From assembly GCF_047675955.1 (NCBI RefSeq), contig NC_132916.1, positions 68,441,481-68,505,480 of the forward strand: a DNA stretch of 64,000 nt. Direction: 5' to 3'. Positions 23,934 through 33,323 of the stretch are shown piece by piece. Position 1 is the first letter of the stretch. Each line of letters starts with the position of its first letter. A model generated the notes under the pieces. The model did not search any database. It was not told the DNA's origin and saw only the letters and a list, made by a program, of their open reading frames with translations. This DNA comes from Chlorocebus sabaeus (lineage: Eukaryota; Chordata; Mammalia; Primates; Cercopithecidae). A program made the position numbers and the translations under genes.

Positions 23934-24217
23934 TTTTTTTTTAAGACAGAGTCTTGCTGTGTCACCCAGGCTGGCGTGCAGTGGCACGATCTTGGCTCCG
24001 CCTCCTGGGTTCACACCGTTCTCCTGCCTCAGCCTCCCGAGTAGCTGGGACTACAGGTGACTGCCACCACGCCCAGCTAATTTTTTTTTGTATTTTTAGT
24101 AGAGATAGGGTTTCACTGTGTTAGCCAGGATGGTCTCGATCTCCTGACCTCGTGATCCACCCGCCTCGGCCTCCCAAAGTGCTGGGATTACAGGCATGAG
24201 CCATGGCGCCTGGCCTG
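23934..24217 (-). repeat. AluY with 14-bp target duplication
   Basis: Reverse AluY with the young-type stretch GTGTTAGCCAGGATGGTCTC and CTGACCTCGTGATCCACCC. TATGTCATAACTTT flanks both ends (23920-23933, 24218-24231). A short deletion removes the usual 'actgcaag' after CTTGGCTC. Confidence 0.95.
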
Positions 24218-24285
24218 TATGTCATAACTTTGTACATTTCTGAGTGTATGGGTTTAATATTATAGGAACAGGCTTTTATTCCCAT

Positions 24286-24365
24286 TTCTAAAAGTTTTTT
24301 AGAAAAACTTTTAGAAGTTTTGCCTTGATAATTCAATCCATGGCTTTTGCCTTGATAATTCAATC
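24286..24365. repeat. 14-bp hairpin next to a 21-bp direct duplication
   Basis: Perfect inverted repeat TTCTAAAAGTTTTT (24286-24299) / AAAAACTTTTAGAA (24303-24316) with a TAG spacer. Two identical 21-bp copies (TTTTGCCTTGATAATTC...) follow at 24318-24338 and 24345-24365. Confidence 0.95.
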
Positions 24366-24596
24366 ACCAAACCAGCCATTCTGTATCTGGGTTACTATTG
24401 TGTCTGTGCATTGCATATTCCTTGCGTTAGGGATGATAGACCTTTATCACAGTGCCAGGCAAGTTGGGGAAAATAGCATAATGCAGGTGGTTGCCAAAGA
24501 CTGTGACCTATCTGAAACAATGATTTTTTATAGTCTCAAAAATTAGGGCACACGGCTTTCTAGTTCTCATTAGAAATTCCCAAGATGCTGTTGCCT

Positions 24597-24620
24597 TTTT
24601 TTTTTTTTTTTTTTTTTTTT
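24597..24620. repeat. Poly-T tract
   Basis: 24 T, not attached to a recognisable retroelement, about 120 bp upstream of the exon at 24738. Confidence 0.95.
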
Positions 24621-24737
24621 GATGCCTGAAAGTGACCTTATTTAACCATAACTTTGAAGTGTTCTCTATAGAATACTTGCCACCATGAGGCTGTAAGCGG
24701 TTTACTGAACTCTGCCTTTTTCTTTGTCCTCCTGCAG

Positions 24738-24875
24738 CTCAGCCTGAGACCCACAGTGGCAGAGCTACAAGCTCGAAGGATCCTGCGATTTAACGAGTAT
24801 GTAGAAGTCACAGATTCTCCTGACTATGACCGCCGAGCAGACAAGCCCTGGGCCAGGTTAACACCTGCAGACAAG
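24738..24875 (+). CDS. PHACTR2: PHACTR2 exon: RPEL motif 4 core and start of PP1-binding tail, GC donor
   Basis: 138 nt, exactly 46 codons, phase 0 at both ends. The acceptor is TTTTTCTTTGTCCTCCTGCAG. Residues 1-10 are L-S-L-R-P-T-V-A-E-L (RPEL core at 4-10). Residues 13-24 are R-R-I-L-R-F-N-E-Y-V-E-V, and 29-38 are D-Y-D-R-R-A-D-K-P-W. In the PHACTR1-PP1 structure literature this region supplies an RVxF, hydrophobic-pair, Arg and Trp string that wraps around PP1. Here I-L-R-F (15-18), the Y-V-E-V stretch, the Arg pair and Trp38 occupy those places. The exon ends A-D-K. The donor is AAG|GCAAGA, a non-canonical GC donor with otherwise strong pairing to U1. A weak in-frame GT (CCA|GTGGAT) lies 12 nt downstream. 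Unspliced, the frame adds 31 residues and stops at 24966-24968. Confidence 0.94.
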
Positions 24876-24881
24876 GCAAGA
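24874..24881 (+). other. PHACTR2: Non-canonical GC splice donor (AG|GCAAGA)
   Basis: The exon ends ...GAC AAG and the intron begins GCAAGA. Apart from C at +2 the site matches the donor consensus at -2, -1 and +3 to +5, the usual compensation in GC-AG introns. Reading phase and the protein junction A-D-K|A-A-I-R-K both require this position. The partner acceptor is the AG at 46198-46199. Confidence 0.9.
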
Positions 24882-25224
24882 ATCCCAGTGGATTTCGTGT
24901 TGATTGTGTTGCTTTTCTGGAAGCTTCAATATCCACATTCCCCCTACTTAAGTCATCCTAGGGGATGAGATCTTACCAAATATTACAACGGTTTTCTGCC
25001 TCTGATTATTTAAGCCAGTTAAAGTGATACGTTTAGTGATATCAATGTAGTTCTTTCAACTAAGTCTCAGAGAAAAGTAGTTCTTATTTACCATAAAACC
25101 CACCTGCTTTCATACCTGGATGGGGAGGGCTTTCTCACATCCAGGATTTACCCTTACTCTTAGAAAATATAACTTATACCACTTACCATTTTAAAGGGAT
25201 ATGTTAACAATAGAAAGGTCTGAT

Positions 25225-25455
25225 CTTTGTCAAGACTGGCACACTTTTAACAGAAATGGCAAGACAGCAAATAGTTTAGGCTATGTGGGCCATACAATCT
25301 TTATTGCAACTGCCCAGTCCTGCCATTGTAGCATGAAAACAGCCACAGACAATGCGTAATTGAATGGATATGTATATGTTCCAATAAAACTTTATCTACA
25401 AAAACAGATGGTGGGCCAAATTTGGCCTGCAGGTCAGGCTTACCAACCCCTACTC
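25225..25455 (+). mobile_element. Second copy of the hAT-type relic
   Basis: GGCTATGTGGGCCATACAATC, GTTCCAATAAAACTTTATC and GGTGGGCCAAATTTGGCCTGC match the element at 7783-8008. It contributes an AATAAA at 25383-25388. Confidence 0.6.
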
Positions 25456-26469
25456 TAAATCATTGCACACAGTTCCTAAAAAATGAAAAATACAGTGGGT
25501 TCTATCAATGCAGAAAGACTTTTATCTTATAAGTACTATTGTTCCATAGGCAAAGATTCTTGCCAACCATTTGTTTTTAAATTGTTCTAATTTTTCTCTC
25601 TTAGCAAAATCTGGTATTGAATAAACTCATGCTATACCCAGTTTTTTTTTTTAATCGTAAGTACTTTTGCTTAAACATGCCATGTCTTAATGCTAAAACT
25701 AGGCATTTAATCACACTCTGTGCTGACCCTTTTTAATAGGAAGCTTCATTATTTAAAGTACCTACTGTGCATCAAGCACATACTGGAGATACAGATTCAG
25801 AAATCCTTAGCTCATAAGTAGGAATGAAAAGTAAGAGGAATAAGATCACAAAGGAAGAATGTTCAGAACAAGAGTAGAGGAGAAGGAGGCTGAGAAAAGC
25901 ACTCCAGGAACGTTTTAGGAAGAAGCAGCAGAAAAATATTGAGAAGAAATGTCTGTGAGGTGGGGAAAGAGGAGAAGCTCGTAGCACAGCAGCTTGGAAG
26001 TACTGTCAGGGAGGACGGCCATGTGTGTGCAGTGACATGGTGAGAGGGAGCATTTTGGTGGCCTGATGGATGGAAGCCTGTGATGGAGACAACGAGGATC
26101 AAACACAATCCTGAGAATTAGGGCTCTGAAGGGTAGCAGTATAATAAGGCAGTCGTTCAACGTATGGCTGGTGATTGTGAAGGTTAATAAGCTTGGGTAC
26201 GTAAATTTGGAAAACAAGATACGGTATCAAGGGAGTGATTTTTTTTTTAATTTATGGGAAATACTTGAACAATTTTTTATGCTGTGAAGGGGTCAAAAGA
26301 AAGGGAGAGGTTGAACATATAGGAGGAAAAGTCAGTGACTGATAGAGTGGGAAAAAAATCACTGGAGTAGCAGGGCAGTACTTATGTCGAAGAGGCAAGG
26401 AGCAGACCCTTGAGGACGGGAGGGAGAGCACAGGCTGAGGAAGCTAGGAAGTCATATTTCATTGTGCAT

Positions 26470-27500
26470 TTACTTTGCCTCTCACTCATTATGAGTGAGG
26501 TTGAGCAAATTTTCATATGCCTATTGGGCATTTGGATTCCACTCCACTGAAGTGCCTTTTGCCCATTTTCTTTTGGGTTGTCAATTTTTTCTAATTCATA
26601 GGAGTTCTTCATATATTTCAGTTATATATGTTGCAAATATTGATTTAACAAGATTCTTAAACTTAATACAGTCAAATTTGTCAACCTTTTTCTTTATGGT
26701 TTATGATTTTGTTTCTGGTTTTAAACATTCTTTGCATACCAAAATGATAGATATATTCTCATATACTGTCTTCTAAAGTGTTTATAGTTTTGCTTTTCAC
26801 ATTTAACTTTTTGGTTTGCCTGGAGTTGTTTTTTGGGGAAGGTATAAGATATGCTTTCAGTTTTCTTGGTCATCTGTATCATATGTTTGTTTTCTATGTC
26901 ATTATTTGCTCTTTTTTCTTCTTCCCCTTAATTTTTTGGGCTTTATTGGCTGTTCTGTTCTAACCTAAGATAGACTTTCCAGATTATTAATTTTCATCCT
27001 TCCTTCCTTTCTGATAGAAGCACTGAGGGTTAGAAATGACTCTGTGTGTCAGTGATTTGCAACCTTGGCTACACATTGGAATCACCTATAGATCTTTAAG
27101 AATGTGGATGTCTGGGTCCCCTCTCCAGAGATGCTGATCTCATTGGTCTGGGATGTGGCCTTTATATTGGGATTTGTAGTAATTATGTCTCATATGTCCT
27201 TGAAAACAATATGTGTCCTACAGTTTGAGGGTGTGCAAATTTCCCTTTAAATCAGTCTTGTTAGTTCTATTCAGATTTCTGTAGCCTTAGTTATTTTTTT
27301 GTCTATTTGATCTGTCAGGTAACAAATAAGACGTGTTAAATCTCCCACTTTTTGGATTTTTTTGTACTTCTCCTTATAATTCTGTCAATTTTGCTTCATT
27401 TATTGTGAGGTGTGTCATTAGATATATATGTTTAGAATGCATACATTTTCCTGATGAAAACTTTGTTATATTTAAAAATATAACTTTTAAACTAGATTAT
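26470..27500 (-). repeat. L1M fragments around a MER5-like element
   Basis: 26480-26800 (GAGCAAATTTTCATATGCC...TTCTTTTGGGTTGTC) and 27180-27500 (AGTCTTGTTAGTTCTATTCAG...AAATCTCCCACTTTTTGG) resemble reverse L1M ORF2. 27050-27165 (TTGCAACCTTGGCTACACATTGG...ATTGGTCTGGGATG) resembles MER5. Confidence 0.55.
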
Positions 27501-27619
27501 CAAAATGAGTTATTTTAGACTACCTTCATGAATTGAAGCAGCAAACCTCTGTGATGTTTAGCTCATGGCTTTGAATTTTCAGTGTACATTTCATCCCTCC
27601 CTGCCTATCCCCTTACTTA

Positions 27620-27651
27620 CTGTCTCACACGTCCATGTGAAGAGGCCTGAC
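27620..27651 (-). repeat. ERV 3' LTR collapsed to 32 bp
   Basis: Contains the first 24 and last 12 bases of the LTR as seen on + , overlapping at AGAG. The inner approximately 410 bp are missing. Confidence 0.85.
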
Positions 27652-27974
27652 ATTCCTGTCTTATATTAATAAGAAAAATGAAACAAAATAGTGGTGAAGT
27701 GTTGGGGCAGCGAAAATTTTTGGGGGTGGTATGGAGAGATAATGGGCAATGTTTCTCAGAGCTGCTTCAAGCAGGATTAGGGGAGGCGTGGGAACCTACA
27801 GTGGGAGAGATTCAACTGAAGAAAGATTTTGGGGTGAGGGGTGACATTGTGGGGTTGTTAGAAGGAGCATTTGTCATATAGCATGATTGGTGATGGCCTG
27901 GATGCAATTTTGTGTGGACTGAGTAACTAAATGAAAGATACAAGGTCCGAATAAGAGAAGGAGAAAAACAGGTA

Positions 27975-28840
27975 TTAAAGGACTAAGAATTGGGAGTACC
28001 CAGTCCAAGTGAAAGCAAAGAGAGTCTGGGATGAAGGGTGCAAGGAATAGTAAAGAAAGTATGTTTGAGATCCAGAACAGAATAATGGGTTATGGAGGGG
28101 TTGTGGAGGGAGGTATTGAGAATAGGAGAGTATATGTGTTTGGCACCATGGGGTGGATAGGCAAAACAATTTGGTTGATAAGGCGCAGATCCTGAACTAA
28201 CCTGTAAGACTTGTCTGGTTTTTGGACAGGTAAAATGGGGGAATTGTAAGGAGAGTTTATATGTTTTAGAAGCCCATGCTCTATGAGGCGAGTGATAACA
28301 GTCTTTAATCCTTTTAAAGCATGCTGTGGGATGGGATACTGGTGTTGAGCGAGGTAAGAGTGATAGGTTTTAATGGAATGGTAAGGGGTGCATCATTTGT
28401 CGCCAAGGAGGGAGTAGAGGTATCCTATACACTTGTGGATTCAGGTGGGGAGATACAAGGAGAGGATGCGAAGGAGGTTTTGAACTAGGGGAAAAGGTGG
28501 CAATGAGGTATGGCTGTAGCCCAGGAATAGTCAGGGAAGCAGATAATTTAGTTAAAATGTGTCGATCTAATAAGGGAACTGGGCAGATGGGAATAACTAA
28601 AAAGGAGTGCTTAAAAGTGTATTGTCTAAGTTGGCACCAGAGTTGGGGAGTTTTAAGAGGTTTAGAAGCCTGGCCATCAATACCCACAACAGCTGTGGAG
28701 GCAAAGGAAAAAGGTCTTTGTAAAGAAGGTCATGTGGAGTTGGTAGCCTCCGTATTAACTAAGAAGGGGACGGACTGTAACTACACTGTAAGAGTTACCC
28801 AAAGCGTCTGTGATGGTCCAGGAGGCTTCCAAGGCAGTCG
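27975..28840 (-). pseudogene. ERV protease and N-terminal RT remnant
   Basis: The protease region keeps family-like sequence, but the catalytic Asp position is an Asn codon (28754-28756) and the Gly two residues on is Glu. Stops interrupt it. Reverse-transcriptase fingers similarity follows at about 28000-28330 and ends before the catalytic motif, where the element is deleted. Confidence 0.7.
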
Positions 28841-28891
28841 GGCAGTGTCAGTCTTCAGCCGCTAAGCCGAGAAGATTTGGGAAGCAGTCAT

Positions 28892-30100
28892 TCAGAACCT
28901 TGGGCCACTTGGGCAGTCCAATTTCCAGCGGGGTCCTGCACAGATGGGACACGGGTTAAGAGGAATCCCAGGCTGCGGGCATTCCTTGGCCCAGTAGCCA
29001 GATTTCCAGCACTTGAAGCAACATCCTGGGGGAGGAAGACCTGAAGGAATGCCTGACCTCTGTGGCTTAGGCGTTTTGAAGTTTTTGTGTGCTGGAGATA
29101 TGGCTGGGGTTTCTCTCACAGCGGAGGCAAGTAATTGCAACTCTTCTCTATTATTGTACACATGGAAGGTGAGGTTAATTAGGTCCTGTTGTGGGGTTTG
29201 AGGGCTGGAATCTAATTTTTGGAGCTTTTTCTAATGTCGGGAATTTACTGGGTGATAAAATGCATGTTAAGAATAAGGCGGCCTTCTAGCCCCTCTGGGT
29301 CTAGGGCGGTAAAGCGTCTAAGGGTTGCTGCTAAGCAGGCTGTGAACGGGGCTAGGTTCTTTACCTTGGGTAATTTCTTTAAGTTTGCCATAATTAACAG
29401 TTTTGTAAGCTGCCTTTTAAGCCCTTCACCTAGGCAGGAAACCATGTAATCTCGCCTAGCTATACCTGATAGTTCCGCTGGAGATCTTCTCGGGGAGCTG
29501 CTCTAATGCCTTCCTGGAGGTCTGGCTCATGAAGCCGGCGGTTATCGGCGTGAGGTTGGGCTAGAGAAAAAAATCTTTCCCATTCATCTGGGGAGAGGGT
29601 AGAAGTTAGGATGACATTTAAGTCACTCCAGGTTAAATTGTAGGACAGAGTTAGATATCGGAATTCCTGTATATGTTTAGTGGGGTCTGATGAGAAAGAG
29701 CCTAAACGCTGGCTGATTTGGGAAAGGTCTGATAGAGAAAAAGGCACATGGACCCCGAATGTACCCTGACTATGCCTTCAGCTCCAGCCACCTCTCTAAG
29801 AGGAAATTGTTGGGCAGGTTGGGGAGGGCTAGTCTTGGAACGAAACTGTAAGCCAGACCGGGTGCGAGGAGGGGAGGAGATAGAAAGATTATAGGGTGGG
29901 GGAGCAGAGGCTGAGGAAGAATTGGGACCTGGCTTGGCCTAGCGAGGAGCAGCCTGGGGAGAAGGGGAGAGGTCAGATGAGTCCATAGAAAAGAAGGATT
30001 CAGAGAACTCAGAGCTTGGAGTGGAGACTGAAGGAAGAGACAGGAGAGAAAGAAGAAAGATTTGGGATGAGTCTCATTGGGAGCAGAGACTAGGGAGGGA
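28892..30100 (-). pseudogene. ERV gag remnant (capsid, nucleocapsid)
   Basis: Capsid N-terminal domain similarity at 29460-29747 and capsid C-terminal similarity at 29245-29445 are in different frames. A Pro-Pro-Pro-Tyr late-domain motif is still readable at 29891-29902. The nucleocapsid part (28892-29161) has two CCHC-type knuckles whose His positions are Tyr and Arg, so both zinc sites are damaged. Broken gammaretrovirus-like gag; no product is expected. Confidence 0.8.
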
Positions 30101-30417
30101 CGAATGTGTAAAAGAATGCCTGGACATCGGGCACTTCAGACCATTTGCCCCATTTTTCAACAAAAATTATCTAGATCTTGTAGGACAGACAAATCGAAAG
30201 TGCCATTCTCTGATCACTTGGAACTAGTGTTGAGTTTGTACTGGGGCCAAGCAGTATTGCAGAAGAAAATAAGATGCTTAGATTTTAGGTCAGGCTAGAG
30301 TTGAAGAGGTTTTAAGTTCTTGAGAACACAGGCTAAGGGAGAAGAAGGAGGAATGGAGGGTGGAAGGTTGCCATAGTGAAAGAGGCAAGTTTAAAAAGAA
30401 GGGTAGAGGGCTGCAAC

Positions 30418-30577
30418 GTGGGTGAGTAGCCAAAGCAGGCGTCCCCGCAATTGACTTGCCAACAAGGGAATGTGGGTGAATGTTCAAGGCAGGCGTCCCC
30501 GCGGAGATCAGACACCAGTGGAATGTGGGTGAATAATCAGAGAGGCGTCCCCACAATGGTTAAACACCAAGAGAAAG
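30418..30577. repeat. 53-54-bp tandem repeat in ERV leader
   Basis: Three copies start GTGGGTGA at 30418, 30472 and 30525. Each carries AGGCGTCCCC(G/A)C. The third is more diverged. Confidence 0.85.
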
Positions 30578-30898
30578 CTGCCTTCCCGAGTCCGTGACCG
30601 GCGCCAGAGAGTTGGGTTCACGGATAAAATGTGTCCCCTTTATCTCTACCAGAAAATGAAAAGAATTGAAATTAACAGAAGGGAGAGATTGAAGGGTGGC
30701 GCCAAGATTGAAAGGAGATAGAGGTTGAGAGATAGTGAGAGGGGCTGGAGAAGAGAGTAAAAAGAGGCCGCTTACCCGATTTAAAATTGGTGAGATGTTC
30801 CTTGGGCTGGTTGGTGTGAGGACCTGAGGTCGTTGGTGGATCTCTTCACGGAGTGAGGGTGAGGACAGGGTACTGGTCTCCCGAAGGAGTCCCGCTGA

Positions 30899-30916
30899 CC
30901 CGGGTCTTTGGCACCG
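30899..30916 (-). other. ERV primer-binding site, tRNA-Phe-like
   Basis: Two bases inside the 5' LTR. The reverse strand reads CGGTGCCAAAGACCCGGG, close to the complement of the tRNA-Phe 3' end apart from a one-base insertion and two substitutions. It differs more from the tRNA-His site of HERV-H. Confidence 0.6.
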
Positions 30917-30918
30917 AA

Positions 30919-31360
30919 TGTCTCACACGTCCGTGTGAAGAGACCACCAAACAGGCTTTGTGCGAGCACTATGGCTGTTTATTTCACCTGGGTGCGGGCA
31001 GGCTGAGTCTGAAAGGAGAGTCAGCAAAGGGTGGTGGGATTATCATTAGTTCCTATAGGTTTTGGGATAGGCGGTGGAGTTAAGAGCAATGTTTTGGGGG
31101 CAGGGGGTGGATCTCACAAAGTACATTCTCAAGGATGGGGAGAATTACAAAGAACCTTCTTAAGGGTGGGGGAGATTATAAAGAATCTTCCTAAGGGTGG
31201 GGGAGATTACAAAGTACATTGCTGAGTTAGGTTGGGGCAGAAATAAATCACAATGGTGGAATGTCATCAATTAAGGCTATTTTCACTTTTTTTGTGGATC
31301 TTCAGTTGCTTCAAGCCATCTGGAGATATGATGACTTAACTTGGGCTCAGAGGCCTGACA
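30919..31360 (-). repeat. ERV 5' LTR
   Basis: 442 bp, TG...CA ended. The reverse strand has AATAAA (30978-30983 on +) upstream of the U5 end. The U3 contains 31-bp tandem repeats at 31117-31147, 31148-31178 and 31179-31209 plus a partial fourth. Confidence 0.85.
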
Positions 31361-31899
31361 CTAAGCACCAGCTTGCAATTTTTTGTTTGTCCTTGGAGGG
31401 TCAGATATTCTAGCTTACCCTTACACTGAGGATATGCCATTTGGTCACCAATTTATGGAGAGAGAATTATTTATTAGATCTGGGTGGGTTTTGTGTGTCT
31501 TCTGTATTTCACCAAATCATAAAGATGCCTGCTCAAATTCACTAGATTTAACACAAGTGCCCTCAAGGTCACAGCCAGTTTCATTGCTCACTTACCTTAT
31601 TTCTCTGGCCATGATCTTCTTTTACTCATTCTTGTCGAAGTATTTTTTACTCTTTTCCCAGCTGTTTAGTACATTTAAAACGGTTTTTAGATGCTATTTT
31701 TAGCATTTTAATTGTTTTTCAATAGAAGAGTTAGTCAAGACATCTGGGATGCCATTTTGCTAGAAATAGTACTGCATTCTGAACTTGGTGCAAGGTTTCT
31801 TCCATCCTCCTTTCCTTTCAATTGTGGGTTTTTGGTCATTCACCTCTCGTTTTGTGGCTCCTAGTTGACCCTGCTCTAGTCACTGTTTCTGTGCAGTGA

Positions 31900-32395
31900 C
31901 CTTCCCCAAAACTTAGTGATTGAAAACAGCAACTATTTTATATCTTACAGATTTTGTAGGTTGGAGATTTAGTCAGAGCTCAGCTAGGTGATTCTTCTGC
32001 TCTTCATGAGGTTGACTAAGGTCACTCAATGTTATTCAGCTGACAAATAGGCTACTTTGGAGGCTCCAAGACAGCCTCTCTAACATGTCTGGTGTCTTGG
32101 TAGGGATGGCTCAGAGGCAGGGCTCAACTCTGGCTCCTAGTCGACCAAAGTTACCTATACATGACCTCTTCAGCATGGTAGCCTGAGTCATCAGTCTTCT
32201 TACATGGTGGCTGAGCAAATGTCCCAAGAGAACCAGGTAAAAGCTATATGGCCTTGCGTGATCTGGCTTTGGAAGGCATCCAGTCTCACTTCTACTATAT
32301 TCTGTTAGTTACAGGCAAGTCATAAGACCAGCTCAAGCTTCAAGGAAAGGGGAATTAATTAGCTCCACTTCTTGACAGGGGAGTGACGAGATTAC
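31900..32395 (-). repeat. MLT1-like LTR
   Basis: CCAAAACTTAGTGATTGAAAAC, GATTCTTCTGCTCTTCATG and AAGGGGAATTAATTAGCTCC...TGACAGGGGAG give the order of an old MaLR LTR. A related copy lies at 43155-43660. Confidence 0.55.
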
Positions 32396-33023
32396 AATTG
32401 TGGCCAAATTTGGAAAATATAATTTTCCACACCCACCATTCCCAGCTATCTTATTATTCAAACGCAAAACTTCAGAAAGGCAGGTAGGGCCAGATAAATG
32501 AGTAAAGGTCACTGCAGTTGCCAAGTATGCAAGCAGGGAGAGTCTAAATGACAAACCACCCTCATATGGAAACTAAATTGTCCAAACCCTAGAAATGATT
32601 CTTTTTAACTCTTGTTCTTTTGTTGGAAGGTAAAGCTCATTCCTCTCTAGCTGTAACAGAGAGGATTTTCTTTTTTTTAAATTTTATGTTGAAACAAAAA
32701 TGGGATTTTGTTCTGGACTTCTAGGCTGCAGGGGAAAGGTACATGGCCAGGTTTTCTGCCACAGGCTTTGTTTCTGTTCATGAGTGCTTTGAAGGCACAT
32801 GACTTTGGCATTTCCCTTGCAGATCTGATCCCCAGAGCATAGCTACAGCCCCTTTCTCCTCATGGGCCTCATTTTCTCCCTCTGACAGTATCTCTCACAT
32901 TTCTCCTGAGACTTTTTAAAGTCTAAAAGGCAGCATTTTTAGAAGTGGATTTTTATTGTGTATGTGTGTGTATCTCTACAAGAAAATTAAGAGGTAGAAT
33001 TTCTTTTAAATAGAAAAAATATT

Positions 33024-33323
33024 GGCCAGGCACGGTGGCTCATGCCTATAATCCTAGCACTTTGGGAGGCCGAGGTGGGCAGATTTCTTGAGCTCAGGAG
33101 TTTGAGACCAGCCTGAGCAATGTGATGGAACCCTGTCTCTACTAAAAAATACAAAAAATTTGCCGGGAGTGGTGGCACGTGCCTGTAGTCCCAGCTACTC
33201 AGGAAGCTGAGGTGGGAGAATTGCTTGAGCCCAGGAGCAGGAGGCTGCAGAGAGCCATGCCACTGCACTCCAACCTGTGCAGCAGAGCCAGACCTTGTCT
33301 CAAAATAAATAAATAAATAAATA
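33024..33323 (+). repeat. Alu
   Basis: Full-length: GGCCAGGCACGGTGGCTCATG to an (AAAT)n tail. Confidence 0.95.

Larger units (their letters stand above)
18880..24737 (+). other. PHACTR2: PHACTR2 intron, 5858 bp
   Basis: Canonical GTAATG...CAG intron. A complete-looking THE1 element (minus strand) takes up 2.3 kb. Three older Alu pieces, one AluY, a hairpin-plus-duplication patch and a T tract make up much of the rest. 22560-23240 and 23390-23920 are unique with nothing recognised. Confidence 0.9.
27620..31360 (-). mobile_element. Class I endogenous retrovirus, HERV-H/F-like, defective
   Basis: An old proviral copy on the minus strand. Its 5' LTR is 30919-31360. A Phe-like primer-binding site (30899-30916), a leader with tandem repeats, gag remnants (about 28890-30100), a protease remnant (about 28370-28830) and the N-terminal part of reverse transcriptase (about 27975-28330) follow. 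The rest of pol and most of env are missing. A 3' non-coding stretch (27652-27900) and a 32-bp LTR remnant (27620-27651) close it. LTR start TGTCAGGCCTCTGAGCCC (reverse) and R/U5 resemble the HERV-H/HERV-F group. The subfamily is not assigned. All genes carry stops, frame breaks or key-residue losses; it is a fossil. Confidence 0.85.

Noticed and set aside
24876..24887. GT donor 12 nt downstream as the normal splice site
   Set aside because: CCA|GTGGAT is a poor donor, and using it would insert four residues into the A-D-K-A-A-I-R-K junction that the PHACTR family conserves. Kept only as a possible minor alternative.
28497..28865. 122-aa open frame on the plus strand
   Set aside because: Antisense to the ERV protease remnant; no promoter, splice or family support.
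27615..31365. Target site duplication of the ERV
   Set aside because: CTTAC on the left and CTAAG on the right match at only three of five positions, so no duplication is claimed.
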